NCBI GenBank assembly: GCA_016707895.1
Contig: JADJGV010000006.1
Coordinates: 124,001 to 188,000, forward strand
DNA length: 64,000 nucleotides
Direction of reading: 5' to 3'
Source: Myxococcales bacterium
GTDB lineage: Bacteria > Myxococcota_A > Polyangia > Haliangiales > Haliangiaceae
Shown here: positions 27,887-36,203 of the stretch, piece by piece
How positions within the stretch are numbered: position 1 is the stretch's first letter
Layout: each line of letters begins with the position of its first letter
Translations under genes and position numbers: made by a program
The notes under the pieces: generated by a model
Database searches by the model: none
What the model was told of the DNA's origin: nothing
The model's input: the letters and a program-made list of their open reading frames with translations, nothing else

Positions 27887-29011
27887 ATGTCGCAGACCCT
27901 GGTTGAACGTATCGGCGTGGCCCCCTACCGCGAGCTGGTGATCGCCGATTGCTGCACCCTGATCGACGCGCAGGTGAAGGCCAAGAGCGGCCTGTCGGGC
28001 ATCGCCATCAAGGGGGTCTACGCCACGGTCAAGACCTTCAAGAAGGGCTTCGTGCCCTCGGTCGTCAACGCGTTGCTCGACGACTGGCTCGGCAAGCTGC
28101 AGCCCTACCACGACAAGTGGAAGGCCGGCGCCAGCGGCACCTTGCCCGAGTTCCTGATCGCGCGCTCCGACGACGTCGCCGAGGACCTGCTCACGGTCAC
28201 CGACGCCCGCGCCGCCAAGAGCGAGCACGGCACCGTCAAGAAGCTGTACGAGAAGAACCGCGGCTCGGCCAAGAAGAACGTCGTCGAGGCCGTGCCCGAG
28301 CTGGCCAAGCTGATCGACAAGCACCTCACCGCCTCCGACGCGTCGGGGCTTTCGCAAGCCTACCCAGACCGCCCCCCCGCGGAGCGCCGGAGCCCCACGC
28401 CTGGCCTGGGTCTCGGCGAAGGCCCCGCCAATCAGGTCGATTCGAGGAGGTGGACCATCAGGTACCCCTCGGCGGTGCGGCGGGGGCCGGGGGCGCCCGA
28501 CATCAGGCGGAAGTCGGCGGCGAGCTGGCGGCGGTTGTACGAGCGGTACAGCGCCACCGGGTCGATCTCGCGCGAGTGCTCGAGCTCGTCGATCGGGCGG
28601 CCGAGCACGCCGGCGGCCCACTTGGGGCTGACCGCCGACTTGCCCTCGGCGCGCATCCGGGCCCGCAGCGTGTTGAGCTCCTCCCACGTCATGTTGAAGA
28701 GGAACTCCTCGAACGCCTGGGTCTCGGCGTCGGTCATGCCGTCGCGGGCGAAGAACTCGAGCACCTCTGACGAGCAGTCCTCGCACACCAGCCGGAACAG
28801 CTCGGTGGCGCCGACCAGGCAGCCGAAGTCGCTGGTGATGCGGTTGCGGGCGTGCCACGCCGACTCGAGGATCGGCGCGAAGTCGTCGATCTCCAGCGTC
28901 GAGTCGTCCCAGATCGAGATCAGCAGGTCGGCGATGCGCCGCTTGCTGACCGCGCTGACGTCCGGCTTGCGCAGGAGCGCCATGAACAGGTCCTCGCACA
29001 GGAGCGTGTAG
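27887..29011 (+). CDS. DUF6918-type protein whose conserved part lacks a stop codon
   Basis: Start at ATG 27887 behind AAAGG (27873-27877). Residues 1 to about 150 (APYRELVIADCCTLIDAQV, KSGLSGIAIKGVYATVKTFK) match the small DUF6918 family, which usually ends near 140-150 residues, function unknown. The frame then does not stop. It runs on to 29011 through a hairpin (28345-28426) and 580 bases antisense to a convincing gene on the other strand (28432-29448). The extra 220 residues (RRSPTPGLGLGEGP and onward) do not look like protein. Either a stop was lost here by a small deletion or sequencing error, or the product truly carries an antisense-coded tail. The coordinates given are the full open frame; I trust only the part up to about 28345. 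Confidence 0.6.
   Translation: MSQTLVERIGVAPYRELVIADCCTLIDAQVKAKSGLSGIAIKGVYATVKTFKKGFVPSVVNALLDDWLGKLQPYHDKWKAGASGTLPEFLIARSDDVAEDLLTVTDARAAKSEHGTVKKLYEKNRGSAKKNVVEAVPELAKLIDKHLTASDASGLSQAYPDRPPAERRSPTPGLGLGEGPANQVDSRRWTIRYPSAVRRGPGAPDIRRKSAASWRRLYERYSATGSISRECSSSSIGRPSTPAAHLGLTADLPSARIRARSVLSSSHVMLKRNSSNAWVSASVMPSRAKNSSTSDEQSSHTSRNSSVAPTRQPKSLVMRLRACHADSRIGAKSSISSVESSQIEISRSAMRRLLTALTSGLRRSAMNRSSHRSV
28345..28426. terminator. Long imperfect hairpin between convergent genes
   Basis: GGGGCTTTCGC (28345-28355) can pair with GCGAAGGCCCC (28416-28426) with one mismatch, and inside it ACCCAG (28362-28367) with CTGGGT (28406-28411). It sits where the DUF6918 gene would be expected to end and just before the stop of the convergent gene, so a bidirectional terminator is likely. 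Its first 13 bases, GGGGCTTTCGCAA, recur exactly at 38209-38221. Confidence 0.5.
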
Positions 29012-29448
29012 ATCGACTGCGCCAGCTCCTCGTTGAGGTCGTGGATCAGCCGCGCGACGTCGCCAGCGCCGTCGGTGGACTGGCCCAGCGCCACCGCCGA
29101 GGTGGCCTTGATGAAGCCGCGCAGGAAGTTGATCTTGGTGAGCAGCGCGGTCCGCGACAGCGTCGCCTTGAGCGGCAGCATCAGCTCGCCGGACAGGCCG
29201 TCGAGCTGGATCAGGTGATCGATCAGCGTCGCCTCGTCGCGGGCCTCGCCGCCCATCGCGGTCGGCGCGCGCAGCGGGCGGGCGCCGTCGAGGAGCGCGT
29301 TGGTCTGCCGCAGCTGGTCGATCAGGTCGCGCAGGATCTGGGCGTCGGCCGGGGCCCGGGCGGCGACCACCCGCAGCGCCTGGTCCACCACCTCGATCTC
29401 GTGGCGATCCAGCAGATGGACCGCGACGACTTCGGCGGACTGCAACAT
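28432..29448 (-). CDS. Hypothetical helical protein
   Basis: A 338-residue protein starting at ATG 29446-29448 (MLQSAEVVAVHLLDRHEIEVV). It reads as a mostly alpha-helical cytosolic protein with amphipathic repeats (LIDQLRQTNALLDG, FLRGFIKATSAVALGQ, FMALLRKPDVSAVSKRRIADLLISIWDDSTLEIDDF split over two helices) and three cysteines in the middle. No signal, membrane segment or known catalytic motif is seen. I do not recognise the family. The sequence looks strongly protein-like, which makes the overlapping tail of the convergent frame from 27887 unlikely to be the real product. A DedA-type gene lies upstream on the same strand, separated by 95 bases. Confidence 0.75.
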   Translation of the reverse strand: MLQSAEVVAVHLLDRHEIEVVDQALRVVAARAPADAQILRDLIDQLRQTNALLDGARPLRAPTAMGGEARDEATLIDHLIQLDGLSGELMLPLKATLSRTALLTKINFLRGFIKATSAVALGQSTDGAGDVARLIHDLNEELAQSIYTLLCEDLFMALLRKPDVSAVSKRRIADLLISIWDDSTLEIDDFAPILESAWHARNRITSDFGCLVGATELFRLVCEDCSSEVLEFFARDGMTDAETQAFEEFLFNMTWEELNTLRARMRAEGKSAVSPKWAAGVLGRPIDELEHSREIDPVALYRSYNRRQLAADFRLMSGAPGPRRTAEGYLMVHLLEST

Positions 29449-29543
29449 CGGAGTCAAGCTACCACCGTTGGCGGGTGGTGCCGAGGGGCTTGGTCCGGGT
29501 CCGGACGGGCCGCGGTCGGTCACCCAGCTGGCCGGGTGGAGGG

Positions 29544-30164
29544 TCACGACGCCTGGGCCCGCGCCGCCTGCCGGCGCTTCAGGAAGAACCGCACCGCGAC
29601 GGCGACCAGGGTGAGCACCACCAGCCCGGCGATGATCAGGTCGACCCGCTTGGCCTTCTTGGCCACCGACTCCCAGTTGGCCCCGATCTGGTAGCCGAGC
29701 ACCATCAGCCCGCCGCCCCACAGGGTGGCGCCGATGAAGGTCTGGAGCATGAACAGCGGCAGCCGCATCCGGGCGATGCCGGCCGGGATCGAGATCAGGT
29801 GGCGCACCACCGGCAGGAACCGCGCGATCAGCACGGTCCAGGCGCCGTGGCGGGCGAAGTACTCCTCGGTCTTGGCCAGGTCGGCCGGGCGCACGAAGAC
29901 GTACTTCCCCCACTTCTCGAGCAGCGGCTTGCCGCCGACCGCGCCGATCCAGTACGAGATCAGCGAGCCGGTCAGCGCGCCGACCGAGTTGACGATCAGG
30001 ATCGCCGGCAGCGAGAACTTGCCCTGGCTGGCCAGGTAGCCGGCGTACGGCATCACCAGCAGCGACGGGATGGGCACCATCGTGCTCTCGAGCACGATCA
30101 AGAGGAACAGGGCCAGGTAGTTGCCCTCGATGAAGTGCTGGAGCGAATGGGCGATGGAGTCCAC
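29544..30164 (-). CDS. DedA family membrane protein
   Basis: A 206-residue protein with the DedA/VTT pattern: FIEGNYLALFLLIVLESTMVPIPSLLV near the start, including the re-entrant-loop Pro, then YWIGAVGGKPLLEKWGKY, and the hallmark ARFLPVVRHLISIPAGIARM with its conserved Arg and Gly. A C-terminal membrane segment precedes a basic tail (KRRQAARAQAS). DedA proteins are inner-membrane transporters or scramblases, some for undecaprenyl phosphate and phosphatidylethanolamine. The substrate is not determined here. The gene diverges from the lipase-like gene at 30309. Confidence 0.88.
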   Translation of the reverse strand: MDSIAHSLQHFIEGNYLALFLLIVLESTMVPIPSLLVMPYAGYLASQGKFSLPAILIVNSVGALTGSLISYWIGAVGGKPLLEKWGKYVFVRPADLAKTEEYFARHGAWTVLIARFLPVVRHLISIPAGIARMRLPLFMLQTFIGATLWGGGLMVLGYQIGANWESVAKKAKRVDLIIAGLVVLTLVAVAVRFFLKRRQAARAQAS

Positions 30165-30308
30165 GCCGGCGCGTTATTGCCCGGTCGCCGGGCGGATGCA
30201 ACCACGACCGGCGACGCTGTGATCCGATCCGTAACCCACATCGGCCCACCACCGGCGCGCGGCCCACGCCCGACGGGTTCGTGTATCGTGGGTCGAAGGG
30301 GGATCCAC

Positions 30309-32699
30309 GTGCGCTCCACGCTGTTGTTCGCGCTCGCCGCCGTCGTGCTCGGCGGCTGCTTCCTGTTCAAGAGTGACGACACCGGCGACACCGGCCCCGA
30401 CGGCGGGGTCGGGTCGAGCTGCGCCGCTGCCGACGAGTGCAGCGGCGGGCTGGTGTGCGCCGCCGACGTCTGCATCAACCCCGGCACCGTCGGGATCGGC
30501 GGCAGCTGCTCGGCCAACCGCGACTGCGCCACCGGCCTGCAGTGCGCGCTGTCCGGGGTGTGCGCGCCGGCCGGCGGCGGCACCGTCGGCACGCCGTGCG
30601 CCTCGGGCGCCGACTGCCGGAGCGAGCTGCGCTGCGAGCTCGACGGCCTCGGCGGCACCTGCCAGCAGACCGGCACCGGCGACGTCGGCGCCAGCTGCGT
30701 CGGCGCCAGCGACTGCCTGGCCGGGCTGACCTGCACCGCCGGCGGGGTGTGCGACCGCGCCAGCGAGGCGTTCCCGCCGTTCCCCGGGGTGACCTGCGCC
30801 CCCGACGAGAGCCCGTTCCGGGCGTACTTCGAGATCCCGCGCCCGGACCGCCGCCTGGCCGACTTCTACCGGCTGCCGTTCCCCAACGACCTCCGGGTGC
30901 GCGCCGACGGCACGCTCGACCTGTCCGACTTCCCGCGCCCGGGGCTGACCTTGCTCGGGGTCGACCTGGTCGACCTGTACGCCGACGCCGCCGAGGCCGA
31001 CTTCGCCGGGTTCGCGTCGATCGACGTGGTGTCGTTCCGGTTCTCGGCGCCGCTCGACTTCGCGACGGTGCAGGACGGCGCGGCGCTGTTCTTCGTGGAC
31101 ATCACCGCGCCCGGCCAGCCCGGGTTCGGCGCCAACCGCGGCCGCGAGTTCGGCTTCGACCCCGGCAAGAGCAAGTACGCCTGCCAGAACCGCCTGACCC
31201 TCGGCAACCGCACCACCGACGCGCTCGAGCCCGGCCACACCTACGCCGCGTGGATCTCGACCGCGGCCCGCTCGACCACCGGCGCGACGCCGATCCAGGA
31301 TCCCGATCTGATCGCGGTGCTGGGCGCCACCGAGCCGACCGATCCGACGCTGGCGCGCGCGTGGAACCAGTACGCCAGGTTCCGCGCCTACCTCACCGCC
31401 GAGAACCGCGCGCCGACCACGGTCGCGGCGGCGGCGGTGTTCACCGTGCAGGACGCCAGCGCGCTGGCGCGCAAGCTGGCGGCGCAGGTCGCGGCGCAGC
31501 CGGCGCCGGTGATCACCGACCTGACGCTGTGCGACGGCGTCGCGACCTCGCCGTGCGCGCCGGTCGGCGACACCGCGCGCGCCTGCGGCGACTCGGCCGG
31601 CGCGTTCTGGGAGCTGCACGGCCGCATCGCCATCCCCAACTACCAGGCCGGCACCCTGCCCTACGAGCGGCCGGCCGACGGCGGCGCGGTCATGGTCGAC
31701 GGCAGCGGCGAGCCGGTGAAGCAGGCCGATCTGCCGGTGTGCTTCGCGATGACGATCCCCAAGACCACGATGCCGGCCGGCGGCTGGCCGCTGGTGGTCC
31801 ACGCCCACGGCACCGGCGGCAACTTCCGCGCGGCGATCGGCGCGGGCATCGCCGGCGAGCTGGCCACCGCGTCGACGCCGATGGCCACGTTCACCTTCGA
31901 CGGCGTCGGCCACGGCGAGCGGCGCGGCGCGTCGAGCCGCACCCCCGACAGCCTGGTGTTCAACATCGTCAACCCGCGGGCCGCCCGCGACAACCACCTG
32001 CAGGGCGCGGTCGACGTGCTGACCGCGCTCAAGCTCGGCGACGTCGCGCCCGCGACCGCGCCGATGGTCGGCACGTTCCGCTTCGACGCCGCGCGCACGT
32101 ACTACTTCGGTCACTCGCAGGGCGCCAACGTCGGCATCCCGGCGATCGCGGTCACCGATCGCGCGCGGGCCGCGGTGTTCTCGGGCGCCGGCTCGGTGCT
32201 GGTCGAGGGCATCCTCGGCAAGACGCAGCCGGTCGACGCCCGCGCCGGGCTGGAGTTCCTGATCGGCGAGCCGCTCGGCGGCGGCCACCCGGTGATGACG
32301 CTGTGGCAGCTGTTCTTCGATCGCATCGACCCGGTCAACTACGCGCCGATGCTGATCCGGCGGCCGCCGGCCGGCGTGGCGTCGAAGCACGTGTGGCTGT
32401 CGTGGGGCAAGGGCGACAGCTTCTCGCCCGAGGCCACGCTCACCGCCACCGCCCACGCCGCCGGGCTGCTGCACGCGGCGCCCCAGGTCAGCGGCATCGG
32501 GCTGGCGCCCGACGCGCGGCCGATCACGCCCAACCGCATGGCCGGCGACGGCGCCACCCGCTTCGCCGCGGTGTTCCAGTACGACCCGGCCGGCGCCTAC
32601 GACGGCCACTTCGTCGCCACCCAGGCGCCGGCGGCGATCGTCGACTGGAAGGCGTTCCTGACGTCGATGGCCGCGACCGGCACGCCGACCGTCCCGTAG
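30309..32699 (+). CDS. Lipase/esterase-like alpha/beta-hydrolase lipoprotein with four Cys-rich repeats
   Basis: A 796-residue protein from GTG 30309, preceded by AAGGGGG (30296-30302). The lipoprotein signal is LFALAAVVLGGC (Cys17). Residues about 35-150 hold four tandem Dickkopf-like Cys-rich units with the spacing C-x6-C-x5-C-x4-C approximately (SCAAADECSGGLVC and so on). The hydrolase part has the oxyanion loop HAHGTGGN, the nucleophile elbow GHSQGAN and a late YDGHFVATQ that supplies the likely catalytic His. Similar large lipase-like lipoproteins occur in other myxobacteria. Probably surface-exposed and acting on an ester substrate outside the inner membrane; the substrate is unknown. 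Confidence 0.78.
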   Translation: MRSTLLFALAAVVLGGCFLFKSDDTGDTGPDGGVGSSCAAADECSGGLVCAADVCINPGTVGIGGSCSANRDCATGLQCALSGVCAPAGGGTVGTPCASGADCRSELRCELDGLGGTCQQTGTGDVGASCVGASDCLAGLTCTAGGVCDRASEAFPPFPGVTCAPDESPFRAYFEIPRPDRRLADFYRLPFPNDLRVRADGTLDLSDFPRPGLTLLGVDLVDLYADAAEADFAGFASIDVVSFRFSAPLDFATVQDGAALFFVDITAPGQPGFGANRGREFGFDPGKSKYACQNRLTLGNRTTDALEPGHTYAAWISTAARSTTGATPIQDPDLIAVLGATEPTDPTLARAWNQYARFRAYLTAENRAPTTVAAAAVFTVQDASALARKLAAQVAAQPAPVITDLTLCDGVATSPCAPVGDTARACGDSAGAFWELHGRIAIPNYQAGTLPYERPADGGAVMVDGSGEPVKQADLPVCFAMTIPKTTMPAGGWPLVVHAHGTGGNFRAAIGAGIAGELATASTPMATFTFDGVGHGERRGASSRTPDSLVFNIVNPRAARDNHLQGAVDVLTALKLGDVAPATAPMVGTFRFDAARTYYFGHSQGANVGIPAIAVTDRARAAVFSGAGSVLVEGILGKTQPVDARAGLEFLIGEPLGGGHPVMTLWQLFFDRIDPVNYAPMLIRRPPAGVASKHVWLSWGKGDSFSPEATLTATAHAAGLLHAAPQVSGIGLAPDARPITPNRMAGDGATRFAAVFQYDPAGAYDGHFVATQAPAAIVDWKAFLTSMAATGTPTVP

Positions 32700-32755
32700 C
32701 CTGGCAGCGCGCGCGCCGTCACCCGCGCGTCACCAACGCGGTGTACGTTGCGGCG

Positions 32756-34039
32756 ATGACGACCGAGGCCCCCGCGGCCACCGCGGCCACCGAGGGGCGC
32801 TGGCATCGCCGCATCTACGGCCTGTCGTGGCTGTCGTACTTCTCGTACTACTTCACGCGGAACTTCTCGGTCGCCAAGACCGACATGGCCCGCGACCTCG
32901 ACCTGAGCAAGCGCGAGCTGGGGTGGATCGACACCGCGTACCTGACGACCTACTGCGTCGGCCAGGTCGCGCACGGCCTGCTCGGCGAGCGGCTCGGCCC
33001 GCGCCGCCTGATCGCGGTGGGCATGCTGGCCAGCGCCGCGCTGTCGGCGATCCTCGGGACCCAGAGCCTGCTGGGGATCATCATCCTCTTGTGGGGCGCC
33101 AACGGCTTCGTCCAGGCCACCGGCTGGCCCGGCAACGGCAAGCTGCTGGCGTCGTGGTTCGACACCCGCCGGCGGGGCGAGCTGATGGGCGTGTGGTCGA
33201 CCTGCTACCAGGCCGGCGGCGTCGTGGCCAAGCTGCTGGCGATCCAGATGCTGATCCGGTTCGGCTGGCGGGCGGTGTTCATCGGCCCGGCGCTCTGGGT
33301 GGCCGTCGTGGGCGGCGCGTTCTACCTGCTGGTCCGCGATCGCCCGAGCGAGGTCGGGCTGGCCGATCCCGAGCTGCCGCCGATGGCCGGCGTCGATCGC
33401 GCCGAGGAGCTGGCGCTGTTGCGCCGCGAGGCGCGGCGGACCGTGCTGCGGACGACGCGGATCTGGTTCCTGGGCGCCAACTACTTCTGCCTCAAGCTGA
33501 TGCGCTACGCGTTCTTGATGTGGCTGCCGGTCTACCTCGCCGAGGCCTACGGCTACTCGAAGGACACGGCCGGCTACGTGTCGATCGCCTTCGACGCCGG
33601 CGGCATCCCGTTCGTGATCGGCCTGGGCATCGTCGCCGACCGCGTGCTGGGCCGGCGCCGGATCCTCACCGCGGCGCTGTCGTGCGTCGCGCTGTGCGGC
33701 GCGTTCGCGCTGTACCGCGTGATCGGCGACCAGGGCGTGGCCTGGAACATCCTCGGCCTGACCCTGATCGGCGGCGCGCTGTTCGGCGCCGACGCGCTGG
33801 TGTCGGGCTCGGCGTCGCAGGACGTCGGCGGCTCGCACGCCTCGGCGCTGGCGTGCGGCCTGGTCAACGGCATCGGCTCGATCGGCGGCGTCGCGCAGAC
33901 CTTCGTGCTGGTCGAGGTCACCGCGCGCTGGGGCTGGGACGGCCTGTTCCAGCTGTTCATGGGCCTGTCCCTGGCGGGCGCGCTCCTGCTGGCGCCGTTC
34001 GCGCGCGTGCGCCCGATCATCCCCGAGCGCGCGCGCTGA
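32756..34039 (+). CDS. OPA-family (GlpT/UhpT-like) MFS transporter
   Basis: A 427-residue twelve-helix transporter. Start taken at ATG 32756; a GTG 15 bases upstream (32741) is possible. The first helix has SYFSYYFTRNFSVAKTDM, the marker of the organophosphate:phosphate antiporter family, followed by GERLGPRRLIAVGM between helices 2 and 3 and WGANGFVQATGWPGNGKLLASWF. These match GlpT, UhpT and PgtP relatives, which exchange sugar or glycerol phosphates for inorganic phosphate. Which phosphate ester is carried is not clear. No regulator or kinase is adjacent. It lies 56 bases after the lipase-like gene. Confidence 0.85.
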   Translation: MTTEAPAATAATEGRWHRRIYGLSWLSYFSYYFTRNFSVAKTDMARDLDLSKRELGWIDTAYLTTYCVGQVAHGLLGERLGPRRLIAVGMLASAALSAILGTQSLLGIIILLWGANGFVQATGWPGNGKLLASWFDTRRRGELMGVWSTCYQAGGVVAKLLAIQMLIRFGWRAVFIGPALWVAVVGGAFYLLVRDRPSEVGLADPELPPMAGVDRAEELALLRREARRTVLRTTRIWFLGANYFCLKLMRYAFLMWLPVYLAEAYGYSKDTAGYVSIAFDAGGIPFVIGLGIVADRVLGRRRILTAALSCVALCGAFALYRVIGDQGVAWNILGLTLIGGALFGADALVSGSASQDVGGSHASALACGLVNGIGSIGGVAQTFVLVEVTARWGWDGLFQLFMGLSLAGALLLAPFARVRPIIPERAR

Positions 34040-34063
34040 CCACCGCCCGCGGCGTCACCTCGC

Positions 34064-35275
34064 TCAGCCGCGCTTGGCGTCGCGGATCAGCCGCTCGTAG
34101 GCCTCGCCCATCGCGGCGGCCACCAGCCCCAGCGCGGTCGCCGCCGGCGGCAGCGCGTCGGTCGGCGCGACCGCGAACAGCAGGTTCACGACGCGATCGC
34201 GCACGTGGACCGCGTGCAGCGCGATCTGCAGCGGCGCCAGCCCGGCGAACAGCTTGAGGAACCGGCTCTGGGCCAGGCCGCCCAGCGGCGGCGCGCCGAT
34301 CAGCGGCTTGCCGTCGTCGTGGACGGTGGTGAACATCGACGGCTGCCCCAGCGGGATCAAGAGCGACGCGAGGGCCGCGTCGGTGACCTGGCCGCCGAAG
34401 CCGCGGTGCCCGACCGCGAGGCCCTCGCGCACGACCAGCACCACCCCGCCCCGCCAGGCGCCGCGGGCGAACGCGATCGCCAGGTCGGCGACCGCGTCGC
34501 GGCTGGTGGCCGCGGCGATGGCCGCGAGGGTGGCGTCGAGGCTCGGCGGCGCGCTCGACGGCGGCGTGGGCGCGGGCGCGGCGATGGCGGGCACGGTGGG
34601 CGCGGTTGGCGCGGCGGGCGCGGCGGGCGCGGCGGGCGGGCGCGGCGGCGCCTCGATGCGCGGCGCGGGCCGCCCGGTCCCGAGGGCGCCGCCGGTCGCC
34701 CGGGTCGCCATCAGGTCGACCTGGCTGGCGTCCTTGTGCACACGGCCGTCGTCGAGATCGACCAGGTTGAACGCCGGCGCCGACGGCTCGTCGAAGTCGA
34801 CGTCGACCGCCGCGTCGGGGTCGGGCACGCCGGCCGCGCGATCGGCGTCGGGGTACGTCACCGCCAGCTCGCGGGCGACCACCGCCTCGCACGCCACCGC
34901 CGGGATCACCGGCACGCCCACCGCGCGGGCCACCTCGGCGATGTGGTCGGGGGTCGGATCGCGGAAGCACACCACCAGCGACATGCCCTGGGCGCCGCGG
35001 GACCAGGCGATCGGCAGCGCCGCCATCGGCATGGCGATCGCGGCGGGCAGGACCGCCGCCAGGGCGGGATCGCGCTGCGCCAGGTGCCGCTCGAGCGCGG
35101 CCGGCACCCCGCGCTGCCGGGCCAGGCCTCGGGCGATGTCGTCGGCCGAGATCAGGCCGGCGCCGACCAGGATCGCGCCCAGCCGTGGCCCGCCGCTGCG
35201 CTGCCGCGCGAGGGCCGCGGCGATGACGGCGGGATCGATCCAGCCGGCCGAGATCAGCAGCTCACCGAGGCGCAT
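34064..35275 (-). CDS. Stand-alone MshEN (GspE N-terminal) domain protein
   Basis: A 403-residue protein from ATG 35273-35275. The N-terminus has two tandem copies of the MshEN pattern: LGELLISAGWIDPAVIAAALARQ and then RLGAILVGAGLISADDIARGLARQ. This RLGxxL...G...L...LxxQ repeat is the c-di-GMP-binding element described for MshE and related type II secretion ATPases. The remaining T2SSE_N part continues to about residue 165 (VVCFRDPTPDHIAEV). After a Pro/Ala linker (about 215-265) comes a second, uncharacterised helical/beta domain. No ATPase domain follows, so this is a receptor-type module separated from the motor. It may read the c-di-GMP made by enzymes such as the one at 44787. Confidence 0.7.
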   Translation of the reverse strand: MRLGELLISAGWIDPAVIAAALARQRSGGPRLGAILVGAGLISADDIARGLARQRGVPAALERHLAQRDPALAAVLPAAIAMPMAALPIAWSRGAQGMSLVVCFRDPTPDHIAEVARAVGVPVIPAVACEAVVARELAVTYPDADRAAGVPDPDAAVDVDFDEPSAPAFNLVDLDDGRVHKDASQVDLMATRATGGALGTGRPAPRIEAPPRPPAAPAAPAAPTAPTVPAIAAPAPTPPSSAPPSLDATLAAIAAATSRDAVADLAIAFARGAWRGGVVLVVREGLAVGHRGFGGQVTDAALASLLIPLGQPSMFTTVHDDGKPLIGAPPLGGLAQSRFLKLFAGLAPLQIALHAVHVRDRVVNLLFAVAPTDALPPAATALGLVAAAMGEAYERLIRDAKRG

Positions 35276-35318
35276 GGCGCTCGCTCTCGCGACTTGCGCG
35301 ACTCGCGCACACGAGCGC

Positions 35319-35347
35319 TTGACAGCCGCCGCGGGCAGCGGTAAGGA
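35319..35347 (+). promoter_or_regulatory. Candidate sigma-70 promoter of the tRNA-Ala gene
   Basis: TTGACA at 35319-35324 is a perfect -35 box, rare in this GC-rich DNA. After exactly 17 bases comes TAAGGA (35342-35347) as a weak -10. The tRNA starts about 35 bases further on. The next gene upstream diverges, so this promoter would serve only the tRNA. Confidence 0.5.
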
Positions 35348-35381
35348 CTCCCCCGTCTTCGGCGATGAACCGAAGCGAGTT

Positions 35382-35457
35382 GGGGACATAGCTCAGCTGG
35401 GAGAGCGCATGAATGGCATTCATGAGGTCAGGGGTTCGATCCCCCTTGTCTCCACCA
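35382..35457 (+). tRNA. tRNA-Ala (anticodon GGC), CCA encoded
   Basis: The 76-base sequence folds as a normal cloverleaf: acceptor GGGGACA with TGTCTCC, D-arm GCTC...GAGC, anticodon stem CATGA with TCATG, anticodon GGC at 35415-35417, and T-arm with GGTTCGATC. The third acceptor pair is G-U (G3.U70), the alanine identity element, agreeing with the anticodon. The discriminator A and CCA are encoded (35454-35457). Confidence 0.97.
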
Positions 35458-35462
35458 ACTCG

Positions 35463-35484
35463 CGAGGGAGCTTCGGCTCCCTCG
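35463..35484 (+). terminator. UUCG-tetraloop terminator after tRNA-Ala
   Basis: A perfect nine-base stem CGAGGGAGC/GCTCCCTCG closed by a TTCG tetraloop starts six bases after the tRNA CCA. TGCGTTT follows. A stable UUCG hairpin here is a convincing terminator for the tRNA transcript, and may also serve the convergent gene at 35540. Confidence 0.8.
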
Positions 35485-35539
35485 CTGCGTTTCGGCGCCC
35501 CGACGCGCCGCGCATGATCGATCGCTGACATCGCGGCGC

Positions 35540-36139
35540 TCACGACCCGCGCGGCGGGACGTCGTCGGGGTGCATGTACTCGGCGAGCTCGGCCTCGTCG
35601 TCGTCGGCCCCGAACTGGATGCCGCCGGCTCGCGCCGGGGCCGCGGGGGGGGCGGCGGGGGCCGCATCGACCGGCGGACGCCACACCGCAGCCGGGCGCG
35701 CCGGCGGCGGACGCCAGCTCGCCGACGACACCGTGCCGTCGCCGCCGGGATCGGCCGGGCGCCGCGGCGGTGGACGGCGCGGCTCGTCGTCGGCCGCGCG
35801 ATCGAAGCGCGCGCCGCGGCGCGGCGGCGTGACCGGCGGCGGCGGCGGGGCCTCGTCGCCGTCGATCGCGGCCAGCGCGTCGGCCACCGTCGGCTCCTCC
35901 ATCAGCTCGGGGAAGTGGCCGGCCTCGAGCAGCTCCAGCACCGCCTGGCCGAGATCGGCCAGCGCGTCGGTGCGGGCGCGATCGCGGCGCGCCTCCTCCA
36001 GCCGGGCCCGGCCCTCGCGCGCGCCGCGCTCGAGCACGTCGCGCACGACGCCGGCCTGGGCCAGCGTGGAGCGCACCAGCGTGCCCAGCGTGCCGCGCAC
36101 GTCGGGCCCGAGTCCGCGTGGTCGGCGTGACTTGGCCAT
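35540..36139 (-). CDS. Hypothetical protein with helical N-terminus and Pro/Asp-rich tail
   Basis: A 199-residue protein from ATG 36137-36139. Residues about 15-90 are charged and helical (VLERGAREGRARLEEARRDRARTDALADLGQ split over one long helix), possibly a short coiled coil. From about residue 98 it becomes Pro/Arg-rich (PPPPPVTPPRRG) and ends in an acidic AELAEYMHPDDVPP segment. It is probably cytosolic. I do not recognise the family. It converges with the tRNA unit and diverges from the propeller lipoprotein at 36204, with 64 bases between starts. Confidence 0.65.
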   Translation of the reverse strand: MAKSRRPRGLGPDVRGTLGTLVRSTLAQAGVVRDVLERGAREGRARLEEARRDRARTDALADLGQAVLELLEAGHFPELMEEPTVADALAAIDGDEAPPPPPVTPPRRGARFDRAADDEPRRPPPRRPADPGGDGTVSSASWRPPPARPAAVWRPPVDAAPAAPPAAPARAGGIQFGADDDEAELAEYMHPDDVPPRGS

Positions 36140-36203
36140 GCCCCGATTATCCGCGCGGAGCCGGCTGGCGCCAAGGGCCCGGCATGATCTACCGTCGACA
36201 ACC

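Noticed and set aside
28345..28426. Inverted repeat considered as an attachment or transposon end
   Set aside because: It lies between two convergent gene ends with no transposase, target duplication or cargo; a terminator explains it.
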